12,372 nucleotides of DNA from an uncultured Erysipelotrichaceae bacterium. GTDB lineage: Bacteria > Bacillota_I > Bacilli_A > RF39 > UBA660. The notes below the pieces were generated by a model that made no database searches, was not told where the DNA came from, and saw nothing but the letters and a program-made list of their open reading frames with translations. The stretch lies in the NCBI GenBank assembly GCA_902797005.1, contig CADBRE010000022.1:1-12372 (forward strand), given 5' to 3'. Made by a program: the position numbers and the translations under genes. Positions 1 to 6,285 of the stretch are shown here, one piece after another; the stretch's first letter is position 1; each line of letters opens with the position of its first letter.

Positions 1-285
1 GTAGTTAAAGGTGATAATTTGTATTCTATAGCTAATAAATATAATGTAACAGTTACTGATATTAAAAAGTTAAATAATTTAACTGACAATACTCTTAAAA
101 TAGGGCAAGTTCTAAAGATACCGGGAACTGAAAGCTATGCTACATATACTGTTAAGAAGGGTGATTCTTTGTGGAAAATAGCTAATCAGTATGGCGTTAC
201 AGTTAATGAACTTAAAGAAATTAATAATCTAAGTGGAACTCTTTTAACTATTGGACAGTCTTTGTTAATTCCTACTAAAGAATAG
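1..285 (+). CDS. LysM domain protein, C-terminal part (5' truncated by window)
   Basis: The reading frame is open from base 1, so this is the end of a longer protein; a TTG at 19 is only an internal codon. The visible 94 residues are two LysM repeats in tandem. The first runs from the VVKGDNLYSIANKY stretch to IGQVLKIP, the second from YTVKKGDSLWKIANQYGV to IGQSLLIP. Both show the family pattern: a GD(N/S)L(Y/W)xIA start, a central LNNL/INNL and a terminal IGQ-hydrophobic-IP. LysM domains bind N-acetylglucosamine polymers, so the protein probably sits in or on peptidoglycan or a spore layer. No catalytic domain is visible; it would lie upstream. The protein ends six residues after the second repeat and a terminator follows directly. 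The LysM call is firm; the full protein's function is unknown. Confidence 0.9.
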   Translation, partial: VVKGDNLYSIANKYNVTVTDIKKLNNLTDNTLKIGQVLKIPGTESYATYTVKKGDSLWKIANQYGVTVNELKEINNLSGTLLTIGQSLLIPTKE

Positions 286-297
286 AATATATCTTAA

Positions 298-325
298 GGA
301 TTTCATCAAATGATGAAGTCTTTTT
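298..325 (+). terminator. Rho-independent terminator after the LysM gene
   Basis: The arms GGATTTCATCA (298-308) and TGATGAAGTCT (311-321) pair along 11 positions, with two G-U pairs, around a minimal loop. A T run follows to 325. Confidence 0.8.
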
Positions 326-341
326 GGCTTTAGAGTTGATG

Positions 342-369
342 TTAAAAAGTTATGGCTATTTGATAAAAT
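342..369 (+). promoter_or_regulatory. Probable sigma-A promoter (extended -10) for the 411-1241 pair
   Basis: The -10 is TAAAAT at 364-369, preceded by TGA (a TGn extended -10). A weak -35, TTAAAA (342-347), lies 16 bp upstream. The same TGnTAAAAT block occurs before the helicase, tRNA-Trp and rubrerythrin genes. Confidence 0.45.
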
Positions 370-410
370 ATAAGTTATAATTAATGTAGTAATTGGAGTG
401 AGGTGTTTTT

Positions 411-767
411 ATGGATTACGAAAAATACTTAGTTAAAAAGGGAAAACTAGATTTATTATCATCTTTAAATGGTTTAAATAAGGAACTACTTGACAAAGCA
501 TTAAAAGATTCGGGAGTAGATAGTGTTGAAGAACTGAAGGAAGGGATTCTTGAAGAATTTGAGGCGACTTTAGATTTGTCTAAAGATGATATGTTTACAA
601 GAATGTATTTTCAAAGATTACTCGAGCACGAGAATACTGCATGGATGTCTGCCTATAGTCAGGATATTGAAGACTTTTTAGTTTTTGTGTATGAAACTGA
701 AGAACACTATTCATATTATATTCCTACTGAAATAAAGGAAATAATTATGAGAGTACTTGAATTTTAG
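411..767 (+). CDS. Hypothetical protein, 118 aa, acidic and helical
   Basis: I do not recognise this family. The protein is soluble and acidic, with no signal peptide or membrane segment. The N-terminal part (residues about 5-55) looks helical with many Leu/Lys/Glu residues. The C-terminal part is rich in aromatic residues (FLVFVYETEEHYSYYIP, about residues 88-104). The ATG at 411 is preceded by GGAGTGAGGTG at a good distance. The gene starts a two-gene unit: the next gene begins 30 bp after its stop and has a strong SD of its own. A promoter lies upstream and a terminator closes the pair after 1241. The pairing suggests the two products work together, but nothing in either sequence names the function. 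Confidence 0.75.
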   Translation: MDYEKYLVKKGKLDLLSSLNGLNKELLDKALKDSGVDSVEELKEGILEEFEATLDLSKDDMFTRMYFQRLLEHENTAWMSAYSQDIEDFLVFVYETEEHYSYYIPTEIKEIIMRVLEF

Positions 768-797
768 TTTTGTAATTAGATTAGGAGGGATTAGGTT

Positions 798-1241
798 ATG
801 AAATGGGAAGATAGAACAGATACTTTTGATAGAAGAGATTGGAAAGACAAATATTTGGAAATATGTGAAGTTTTAGATGATAAGATTGAAGTTAATTTGT
901 ATTCACGAGCAGATATAAATAATTATGAAATATACGTTAGTTATGGTATTATGTATGGTATAGTATATGCTCATAGGGATAAAGCTGAAGCATTAAGAGA
1001 AGAGATTAAGAAAGTTATATATGATGATTATATGAAAAATAGTTATAGTGAAGATATGCCTACAGATGAGTTTATTAATTCTTTTGGCGAAAAATATGAT
1101 ATATGTATACCAAGTGATATTTTCTTTGATGAAGAAGCATTTATGAATAGAATGTTTGAATTAATGCGTAGTGTTGGTGAATATAGTAAGTTAATAGAAG
1201 AACTTGAGCAAAAAACTGGAAAGACTATAGATATTATGTAA
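798..1241 (+). CDS. Hypothetical protein, 147 aa, acidic
   Basis: The family is not recognised. A near-ideal SD, AGGAGGG (783-789), sits 8 bases before the ATG. The product is strongly charged and starts with MKWEDRTDTFDRRDW. A mixed strand-like core follows, around EIYVSYGIMYGIVYAHRDKA (about residues 44-63), and then a helical region. It has no signal peptide, no membrane helix and no obvious metal or nucleotide motif. It follows the 118-aa gene on the same strand and is closed by a hairpin terminator, so both are probably one operon. The downstream helicase has its own promoter and is probably separate. Confidence 0.75.
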   Translation: MKWEDRTDTFDRRDWKDKYLEICEVLDDKIEVNLYSRADINNYEIYVSYGIMYGIVYAHRDKAEALREEIKKVIYDDYMKNSYSEDMPTDEFINSFGEKYDICIPSDIFFDEEAFMNRMFELMRSVGEYSKLIEELEQKTGKTIDIM

Positions 1242-1245
1242 ATGA

Positions 1246-1274
1246 GCATGGCACATAATGTACCATGTTTTCTT
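1246..1274 (+). terminator. Rho-independent terminator after the unknown gene pair
   Basis: GCATGG (1246-1251) pairs with CCATGT (1263-1268), and the helix continues after one mismatch as ACA/TGT around a TAA loop. The tail is TTTTCTT. It starts 5 bases after the stop codon. Confidence 0.65.
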
Positions 1275-1275
1275 A

Positions 1276-1304
1276 TGGACATTAAACTCTTTATTTGATA
1301 AAAT
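1276..1304 (+). promoter_or_regulatory. Sigma-A promoter of the helicase operon
   Basis: The -35 is TGGACA (1276-1281), the spacer exactly 17 bp and the -10 TAAAAT (1299-1304), with a TGA extended -10. The promoter lies between the preceding terminator and the start codon. Confidence 0.65.
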
Positions 1305-1333
1305 TGTAGTAGAATAAGAAGTAGGTGAAACGA

Positions 1334-3628
1334 GTGAGTACATTTTTGGATAAGTTTAATAATGGGGAGTATATTTCAAATAAACTATATATAGAAGCAT
1401 TGAATAGTCAAGAAGTGCCTGTTTCATTTGATTTGGATAAATATAATGATGAAGTATTAGATAGAATTTATATTAAATATAAAGATTATTTTGATAATAT
1501 GTATAAAGGGGTAGATGATAACATTCATTTGGATGAAGAACAAATAAAAGCTATTTTATCCGAAGAAGATTATTCATTAATCATAGCTGGAGCAGGAACA
1601 GGTAAAACAACAACTATGGCTGCTAAAGTAAAGTATTTAGTAGATATAAAAGGAGTAGATCCTAGTAAAATACTTGTAATGAGCTATACTAAAAAGGCAA
1701 CTTTGGAATTAGAAAAGAGAATTGTTAATGACTTTAATATACCTGCTTTTGTTACTACTTTTCATTCTTTAGGATATACATACATTAAGAATATATTTAT
1801 TAATAGAAAGTGTTTAATTGTAGATATTAATGAGAAAGAAAAGATATTCTATGATTATTTTAGTAATATGTTTAAGGATAAGTATGCCATTAAAGAAATT
1901 ATGAATCTTTTTAGCACTATAAAGTTAAATAGAGACTGGGTGTTTGGGAATTTTTTTATAGAAAACTTTGAGAAATATAATACTTATGAAGAATTCTTTA
2001 AGGCTTATAAAGAATATAAGATGAATGAGGCTAAAAACATAGGTCTTGATAACGTAATTAATTCTTGGGTAGAGAATAGAATGAAACTAGATAATCCATT
2101 AACTATTAAAGGTGATTTTGTTAAATCAATAGGTGAAGCAATTATAGCTAATTATTTATTTAAACATGGTATTGCATATAATTATGAAGAAGTATATTCT
2201 GAAATAATGGACGATAGAAGTATTTATAAGCCTGATTTTACACTTGATTTAGCAGGTGAAAAAGTATATTTAGAATACTTTGGATTAGATGATGATAAAT
2301 ATAATAGAATTAAAGATAAGAAAGAAAAGTATCATATAGCAAATGGAAACAAGTATATTTTTATAGATAGGCTACCTTTAGATAGGCTTGAGACTATATT
2401 GGATTTTAAGTTAAGAGAAATGGGTTTTGTTTATAATGATAAGACTAATGAAGAAATATATGAACAAATACTTAATAATACCCCTCTAGGGCAAATATAT
2501 CCTTTTAAGAATTTTATGTTTAAGTGTATTGAAAGCATAAAGAGTTCAGTTAAAAGGGAGAATTATCGTAATGTTGTAAAAGAATACTTGCTTTCTTTAG
2601 AAGGTACTGAAAAAGAAGAAGTTGATAGACAATTTAAGTATATTAATGATTTTTATTTGTTTTATCAAGATAAGTTATATGGGGCAGAAAATTATCAATT
2701 TGACTACTCAGATTTACTATATTATGCAATAAAGTATATTGAAAATGTGGGCATAAATAACAATTTAAATTTTGAATATATTATAATTGATGAATACCAG
2801 GATATTTCAAAAGATAAGTATGAACTTGCAAGAAAGACAGCCGATAGAACTAATGCTAAAGTATTTGCTGTTGGCGATGATTGGCAAAGCATATATGCGT
2901 TTAATGGCTCTAGGATAGATTATATATACAATTTTAGTAAATATTTTGAAGGCGCTAAAGAGTTTAAGATTAGTAAGACATATAGGAATAGTCAAGAACT
3001 AATAGATTATTCTGGTGACTTTATAATGAAAAATGAACATCAAATAAAAAAGGAACTTATCTCTAATAAGCATTTATCTAATCCTATAGTCTTTGTGTTT
3101 TATGATAGTACTAAAGGTATAAACATGATGAGTGAATCTAAATTTAATTATAAAGAATATGAGTGTTTGAAGAAAGTTATTATAAAAATTTATAATGAAA
3201 ATCCTGAACATAATATATTAATACTAGGAAGGACTAATAAAATTATTAATGATTGTTTTAAAAGTGATAGCTTTATAGATGATTTAGGTACTAAGATAAA
3301 AATTGTTGGATATGATGATTTAGAACTAGAGGGTATGACAATGCATAAGTCAAAGGGTCTTACATTTGATGAAGTTATTTTAATAGGGCTAAACGATTCT
3401 TTTCCATCTAAAGAATATAATATGTTTTGGCTTGAAGGATTATTTAAAACTGATATACTTGATGAAGGAATTCCTTTTGCAGAAGAGAGAAGACTATTCT
3501 ATGTAGCACTTACTAGAACTAAGAATCATGTGTATTTATTGGTGGATAAAAACGTTAATAAAAGAAGTGAATTTGTTGATGAAATAGCAAGAATTGTTAA
3601 AGATAAAAATGAAGTATTAATAAATTGA
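1334..3628 (+). CDS. UvrD/Rep-family (SF1A) DNA helicase with PD-(D/E)XK-like insert
   Basis: This is an ATP-dependent 3'-5' DNA helicase of the UvrD/Rep/HelD group, 764 aa. Motifs, in order: Walker A GAGTGKT (86-92), SYTKKAT (Ia), TFHSLGY (Ib), Walker B IDEYQD (485-490), GDDWQSIYAF (514-523), TYR (549-551), HKSKG (671-675) and EERRLFYVALTR (717-728). Between motifs Ib and II, about residues 263-340 form an extra domain with E268, PDF (D301) and EYFG (E314), resembling a PD-(D/E)XK nuclease fold of the kind found in some helicase IV-like proteins. The Lys of ExK appears to be Phe316. I place the start at GTG 1334 because AGGTGA (1323-1328) is then correctly spaced; a GTG nine bases upstream is the alternative. 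The TGA stop overlaps the SD of the next gene, so the two are cotranscribed. A role in DNA repair or recombination is inferred. Confidence 0.9.
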   Translation: MSTFLDKFNNGEYISNKLYIEALNSQEVPVSFDLDKYNDEVLDRIYIKYKDYFDNMYKGVDDNIHLDEEQIKAILSEEDYSLIIAGAGTGKTTTMAAKVKYLVDIKGVDPSKILVMSYTKKATLELEKRIVNDFNIPAFVTTFHSLGYTYIKNIFINRKCLIVDINEKEKIFYDYFSNMFKDKYAIKEIMNLFSTIKLNRDWVFGNFFIENFEKYNTYEEFFKAYKEYKMNEAKNIGLDNVINSWVENRMKLDNPLTIKGDFVKSIGEAIIANYLFKHGIAYNYEEVYSEIMDDRSIYKPDFTLDLAGEKVYLEYFGLDDDKYNRIKDKKEKYHIANGNKYIFIDRLPLDRLETILDFKLREMGFVYNDKTNEEIYEQILNNTPLGQIYPFKNFMFKCIESIKSSVKRENYRNVVKEYLLSLEGTEKEEVDRQFKYINDFYLFYQDKLYGAENYQFDYSDLLYYAIKYIENVGINNNLNFEYIIIDEYQDISKDKYELARKTADRTNAKVFAVGDDWQSIYAFNGSRIDYIYNFSKYFEGAKEFKISKTYRNSQELIDYSGDFIMKNEHQIKKELISNKHLSNPIVFVFYDSTKGINMMSESKFNYKEYECLKKVIIKIYNENPEHNILILGRTNKIINDCFKSDSFIDDLGTKIKIVGYDDLELEGMTMHKSKGLTFDEVILIGLNDSFPSKEYNMFWLEGLFKTDILDEGIPFAEERRLFYVALTRTKNHVYLLVDKNVNKRSEFVDEIARIVKDKNEVLIN

Positions 3629-3638
3629 GGTGGTATAA

Positions 3639-4436
3639 ATGTTTAGAGGAGATTACAATTTTTTTGATTATAAGTATAATATAGCTGGATATACAGGACA
3701 AGACTATGGAGGACTTGCACAAAACTTGTATTTGGTTATTTCATTAGTTTTGATGGTTACAATATTATTCTTATTAAGAAAGTCATCTAAAGAAAGAGTT
3801 AATAAGATTGTAAAAGTAACAGGAATATTTTTAGTTTTATTTTATATATTTAAAACTACTTGGGAGTCATATTATGATATTACTATTGGAGGAGCGTTTA
3901 ATACAGGACTTCTTCCATTTGATACATGTTCTATCATTATGTGGGCTGCTTTGATATCAGGATTTAGTAAGGGCAAGATTAAAAGATATGTAGATTCTTG
4001 GATAGCTACTGGCAGTATAATTGGTGGTTTTGCAACAATGCTATTCTTAAATGCTTTTAAGTATTATCCATTCTTCTCATTTGGTGCATTTTACTCTATG
4101 ATATGGCACTTTTTAATGGTGTTCTTAGGACTTTTGCTTATTGTTACTAATTATGTTGATATGAAGTATTCTACTGTTATTAAGGGTTATTTATTTCATC
4201 TTGTATTTTCTTTAATTGTTATTCCAATAGATTTTATATATAATTTTGATTTTATGCTTTATAAAGATTTAAGTGGTATCCCATTTTTTGAAGATATAGC
4301 AAGTAAGTTTACGAGTAATGGGCTTCAGTTTTTAAATCCAATTATGATGTTACTTCTTTATTTTGTTGCGTTTAGTCTAGTAATATTAATATCTATGGCA
4401 ATAAAAAAACTTATCCATTTAAAAGATAAGCATTAA
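3639..4436 (+). CDS. YwaF/TMEM164-like (TIGR02206-type) integral membrane protein
   Basis: A 265-aa polytopic membrane protein with about six or seven hydrophobic segments (roughly 27-47, 57-72, 96-109, 121-139, 148-171, 183-200, 232-257). The pattern matches the YwaF/TMEM164 family: an LPFxxCSI motif (92-99) opening a helix, a Gly-rich helix GSIIGGFATMLF (125-136), FYSMIWH with His157 in the next helix, and a loop YNFDFMLY (201-208) near the expected Asn/Tyr-rich site. Bacterial members have no settled function that I know of. In this copy the usual His of the LPLHxC motif is Asp95. The SD GAGGTGG overlaps the helicase stop, so it is the second gene of that operon. Its last codons form the terminator of the convergent hydrolase gene, and the two stop codons overlap by four bases. 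Confidence 0.65.
   Translation: MFRGDYNFFDYKYNIAGYTGQDYGGLAQNLYLVISLVLMVTILFLLRKSSKERVNKIVKVTGIFLVLFYIFKTTWESYYDITIGGAFNTGLLPFDTCSIIMWAALISGFSKGKIKRYVDSWIATGSIIGGFATMLFLNAFKYYPFFSFGAFYSMIWHFLMVFLGLLLIVTNYVDMKYSTVIKGYLFHLVFSLIVIPIDFIYNFDFMLYKDLSGIPFFEDIASKFTSNGLQFLNPIMMLLLYFVAFSLVILISMAIKKLIHLKDKH
4402..4430 (-). terminator. Terminator of the cortex hydrolase, inside the opposing CDS
   Basis: Read on the minus strand, CTTATC (4430-4425) and GATAAG (4415-4410) form a stem, followed by seven T (4409-4403). It lies entirely in the last codons of the convergent membrane-protein gene. There is no T tract on the plus side. Confidence 0.65.
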
Positions 4437-4855
4437 TGAAGCTGAGGGCATATACCTGGTTCGGGTTCGTAGAAACAATGATTTTTGTATCTTCCTGCTA
4501 GATATTCGCCATACCAAGTGCTTTTACAGTTTTCTTCTGTTTTAGGAGAGTAGAAATATAGAGCATTAGTAGCTGGATAGTAATATTCCCCTTTTAGTAC
4601 TCTTTTGGCTAAATCTCTTTCTTTTGTAGTAGCTCCTTTATTAAATAAGGAGCTTTTTATTCCTGAAAATTGATTCTTTTGATATATAACATCAGTGATA
4701 CTTCTTAGGTCTTTAAAGTCTTGACAGTCAGCAATCGCGCGGTTAACAATTACATTTCCAACCATGAGCATTCCAAGGTCTCCTTCAGCCAGTGCTTCTG
4801 CTCTCATAAGTCTAGCACAAAGATCAAGTTCTTTAGAAGAATAGTTAATTAGCAT
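4433..4855 (-). CDS. Spore cortex hydrolase, CwlJ/SleB type (Hydrolase_2)
   Basis: A 140-aa cell-wall hydrolase of the SleB/CwlJ family, which degrades muramic-lactam cortex peptidoglycan during spore germination. The N-terminus shows the family signature ARLMRAEALAEGD...GNVIVNRA, with Glu20 the likely catalytic acid. The end shows the typical NALYFYSP, W and GRYKNHCFY (about 97-128). There is no signal peptide and no peptidoglycan-binding domain, so it matches the short CwlJ form (about 140 aa, coat-associated) better than the longer secreted SleB. The ATG at 4855 follows AGGTGAG closely. The upstream block ACATATAATACT is almost identical to the one before the cotJ operon, suggesting sporulation-stage control. 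The gene is divergent from tRNA-Trp and convergent with the membrane protein, overlapping its stop. Confidence 0.88.
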   Translation of the reverse strand: MLINYSSKELDLCARLMRAEALAEGDLGMLMVGNVIVNRAIADCQDFKDLRSITDVIYQKNQFSGIKSSLFNKGATTKERDLAKRVLKGEYYYPATNALYFYSPKTEENCKSTWYGEYLAGRYKNHCFYEPEPGICPQLH

Positions 4856-4867
4856 AATCTCACCTAA

Positions 4868-4879
4868 AGTATTATATGT
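4868..4879 (-). promoter_or_regulatory. Candidate sporulation promoter -10 block of the cortex hydrolase
   Basis: The minus strand reads ACATATAATACT just before the SD. It contains CATANNNTA (sigma-K-like -10) and CATATAAT, close to the sigma-E -10 CATACAAT. It also contains TATAAT, so a sigma-A reading cannot be excluded. The cotJ operon has the same block with one change. Confidence 0.45.
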
Positions 4880-4894
4880 TTTTACAAAATTATC

Positions 4895-4924
4895 TTTACA
4901 AAAAGCTTAATACTATGGTAAAAT
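4895..4924 (+). promoter_or_regulatory. Promoter of tRNA-Trp
   Basis: The -35 is TTTACA (4895-4900), the spacer 18 bp and the -10 TAAAAT (4919-4924), with TGG in front (extended -10). The -10 ends 12 bases before the mature tRNA. Its -35 region overlaps the upstream region of the divergent hydrolase promoter. Confidence 0.65.
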
Positions 4925-4936
4925 ATTATTTGCCGT

Positions 4937-5010
4937 AGGGGTATCATATAATGGTAGTATTAACGTCTCCAAAACGTTCCGTCCGGGTTCGAATCCTGGT
5001 ACCCCTGCCA
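4937..5010 (+). tRNA. tRNA-Trp (anticodon CCA)
   Basis: A complete cloverleaf. The acceptor AGGGGTA (4937-4943) pairs with TACCCCT and the D arm follows. The anticodon stem AACGT/ACGTT closes loop CTCCAAA, giving anticodon CCA. The T arm CCGGG/CCTGG has loop TTCGAAT. The discriminator is G and the CCA end is encoded. It reads UGG, consistent with TGA being a stop here. No strong terminator separates it from the small gene that follows at 5063, so the two may share a transcript. Confidence 0.96.
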
Positions 5011-5062
5011 TTTATGATTGTTACTTCAACTTTGGAGTTTTAATATTTTTTTGGAGGTCTAT

Positions 5063-5332
5063 ATGCAAGATAAAATTAATAATATTAGAGAAAAAGAATT
5101 AATTTTTCTAGATAATGATGGAAAATGCTATTCTACTGCAGATGAAACAGTTTTAGCTAATTTCGAAATAAGCCAGTTTAGAAGTATGCTACAAATGATG
5201 TCTTTGAATCCAAATTTGTCTCAGGAGGATTTTCAATCCGCTTTAAGTGATCCTGTTTTTAGAACAGTATTGTCACACTTAGTTCAAAATAATCAAAAAG
5301 AATATGAAGATAAAAGAGGAATTACGAGATAA
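5063..5332 (+). CDS. Hypothetical protein, 89 aa
   Basis: The family is not recognised. The ATG at 5063 is chosen because TTGGAGG (5051-5057) sits just before it; an in-frame ATG at 5018 lacks an SD and lies almost against the tRNA. The protein is soluble, charged and mostly helical. It has a short strand-like LIFLDNDGKCYSTADE segment (about residues 13-28), then QFRSMLQMM and an SQEDFQSALSDPVFRTVLSHL helix. There is no signal peptide. It follows tRNA-Trp by 52 bp with only a weak 4-bp hairpin between them, so cotranscription with the tRNA is possible. A good terminator follows downstream. Confidence 0.7.
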   Translation: MQDKINNIREKELIFLDNDGKCYSTADETVLANFEISQFRSMLQMMSLNPNLSQEDFQSALSDPVFRTVLSHLVQNNQKEYEDKRGITR

Positions 5333-5388
5333 TACATTAGATTCTTCTGGCATTATTAATATTAAACATTAGATTATTTGCCTATTTA

Positions 5389-5413
5389 ACTGATAGTAAT
5401 ATCAGTATTTTTT
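5389..5413 (+). terminator. Rho-independent terminator after the 89-aa gene
   Basis: ACTGATA (5389-5395), loop GTAA and TATCAGT (5400-5406) form a perfect 7-bp stem, followed by ATTTTTT. It lies 57 bp after the stop codon. Confidence 0.75.
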
Positions 5414-5482
5414 ATAATTTATTTCAAATATTACTATTAAAATTTTAACTGTTACAATCTATATTTATTTATAAAATACCTA

Positions 5483-5704
5483 TCAATCATTTAATTTTTT
5501 TATGTGCCAAGCAAAATCTGATTTTATTTCAACTAATGCAATTTTAAAAGAATGAAAAGCTATAAATCCCAAGGCTATGTTTTCTTCTTTTTTCCATTTT
5601 CTATAAATGGAGTCTTTTAGATTTCTATCACAGGATGCTATAGCAATCGCCTGTTCCTTAGTTATGTAACCTCTTTTTATTGTTTCATATTTAATTTCAT
5701 CCAT
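5483..5704 (-). CDS. Small hypothetical protein, 73 aa, possibly PepSY-like
   Basis: I do not recognise this gene with confidence. The likely start is ATG at 5704-5702, preceded by AAGGTG at the right distance; a GTG three codons upstream falls inside that SD. The segment YITKEQAIAIA resembles the first helix of PepSY domains, and the final FKIALVEIKSDFAWHIKKL resembles their last strands, but the middle does not fit well. There is no signal peptide or membrane helix. The stop is TGA. It is on the same strand as the YtxH gene, but a strong terminator and about 50 bp separate them, so it is probably transcribed alone. Confidence 0.6.
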   Translation of the reverse strand: MDEIKYETIKRGYITKEQAIAIASCDRNLKDSIYRKWKKEENIALGFIAFHSFKIALVEIKSDFAWHIKKLND

Positions 5705-5753
5705 CTTCTTCACCTTTTAAAATATAATTATTATATCATGAATTAAGTAAATA

Positions 5754-5780
5754 AAAAAAGAATCCTGAATAATCAGGATT
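5754..5780 (-). terminator. Rho-independent terminator of the YtxH gene
   Basis: AATCCTGA (5761-5768), loop ATAA and TCAGGATT (5773-5780) form a perfect 8-bp stem. On the minus strand it starts right after the TAA stop and is followed by CTTTTTTT. Confidence 0.85.
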
Positions 5781-6182
5781 TTATTTTGCATTTGTTAGTA
5801 TTTCTTCTGAAATAGTATTTGCTTTTTCTTTTAGTTCATCAACAAGATTTTCAAATTCATATAGGCCTTTTTTCTTAGTGTAATTCATAAGTTTAGTTAT
5901 TTTCTTACTTACTTTTTTTGCTTGTCTTTTAGCATTTTTGAATTCATTTTCTGCATCTAGTCTAGCTAGTTCTATTTCGATTTCATCAAGCTTTCTTTCT
6001 ACATATCTTTTTACGTCTTTCTTAGATATGTTTGATAGCTTGTTTTTCATTTCAGAAATTGAATCTTTAATAAGCTCTCTTGTTTCGCTACCTTTTCTAG
6101 GAGCAAATAGTAAACCAAGCGTTCCTCCAATTAGTGTTCCTAGTCCTAATGCTGTTGCTATTTTTACTCTTTCTTTTTTCAT
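5781..6182 (-). CDS. YtxH family stress protein
   Basis: A 133-aa protein with the YtxH layout. A short basic N-terminus is followed by one Gly-rich hydrophobic segment (residues about 8-27) ending in the family hallmark LLFAPRKGSETRE. The rest is a long charged helical or coiled-coil tail (about 35-130) rich in Lys and Glu. YtxH proteins of Bacillus are general-stress proteins of unknown mechanism, presumably membrane-attached with the helical part in the cytoplasm. AGGTGATG precedes the ATG. A perfect TATAAT (minus strand, 6204-6199) lies just upstream, without a clear -35. The gene is monocistronic, closed by a terminator at its stop codon and divergent from the ZIP transporter. Confidence 0.8.
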   Translation of the reverse strand: MKKERVKIATALGLGTLIGGTLGLLFAPRKGSETRELIKDSISEMKNKLSNISKKDVKRYVERKLDEIEIELARLDAENEFKNAKRQAKKVSKKITKLMNYTKKKGLYEFENLVDELKEKANTISEEILTNAK

Positions 6183-6285
6183 TTCATCACCTATTTTAAT
6201 TATACTACTTATAGGAGCAAAAAAGTAGGCGAAAGTTGTAACTTGATAATATTTTACACGTAATATATAAGTAGGGTTGGTGTTT

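Noticed and set aside
1043..1282. Minus-strand open frame opposite the 147-aa gene
   Set aside because: It is a shadow of a plus-strand gene with a near-ideal SD and overlaps that gene's terminator.
2807..2995. Minus-strand open frame inside the helicase gene
   Set aside because: It lies opposite conserved helicase motifs II and III; no SD or family pattern supports it.
5437..5448. Perfect 12-bp palindrome TTAAAATTTTAA
   Set aside because: It is all A+T in an A+T-rich spacer with no T tail or nearby promoter, so it is probably chance.
5938..6228. Plus-strand open frame opposite YtxH
   Set aside because: Its Ser/Phe-rich product is the complement of the Lys/Glu-rich YtxH coding strand, and YtxH has SD, promoter box and terminator.
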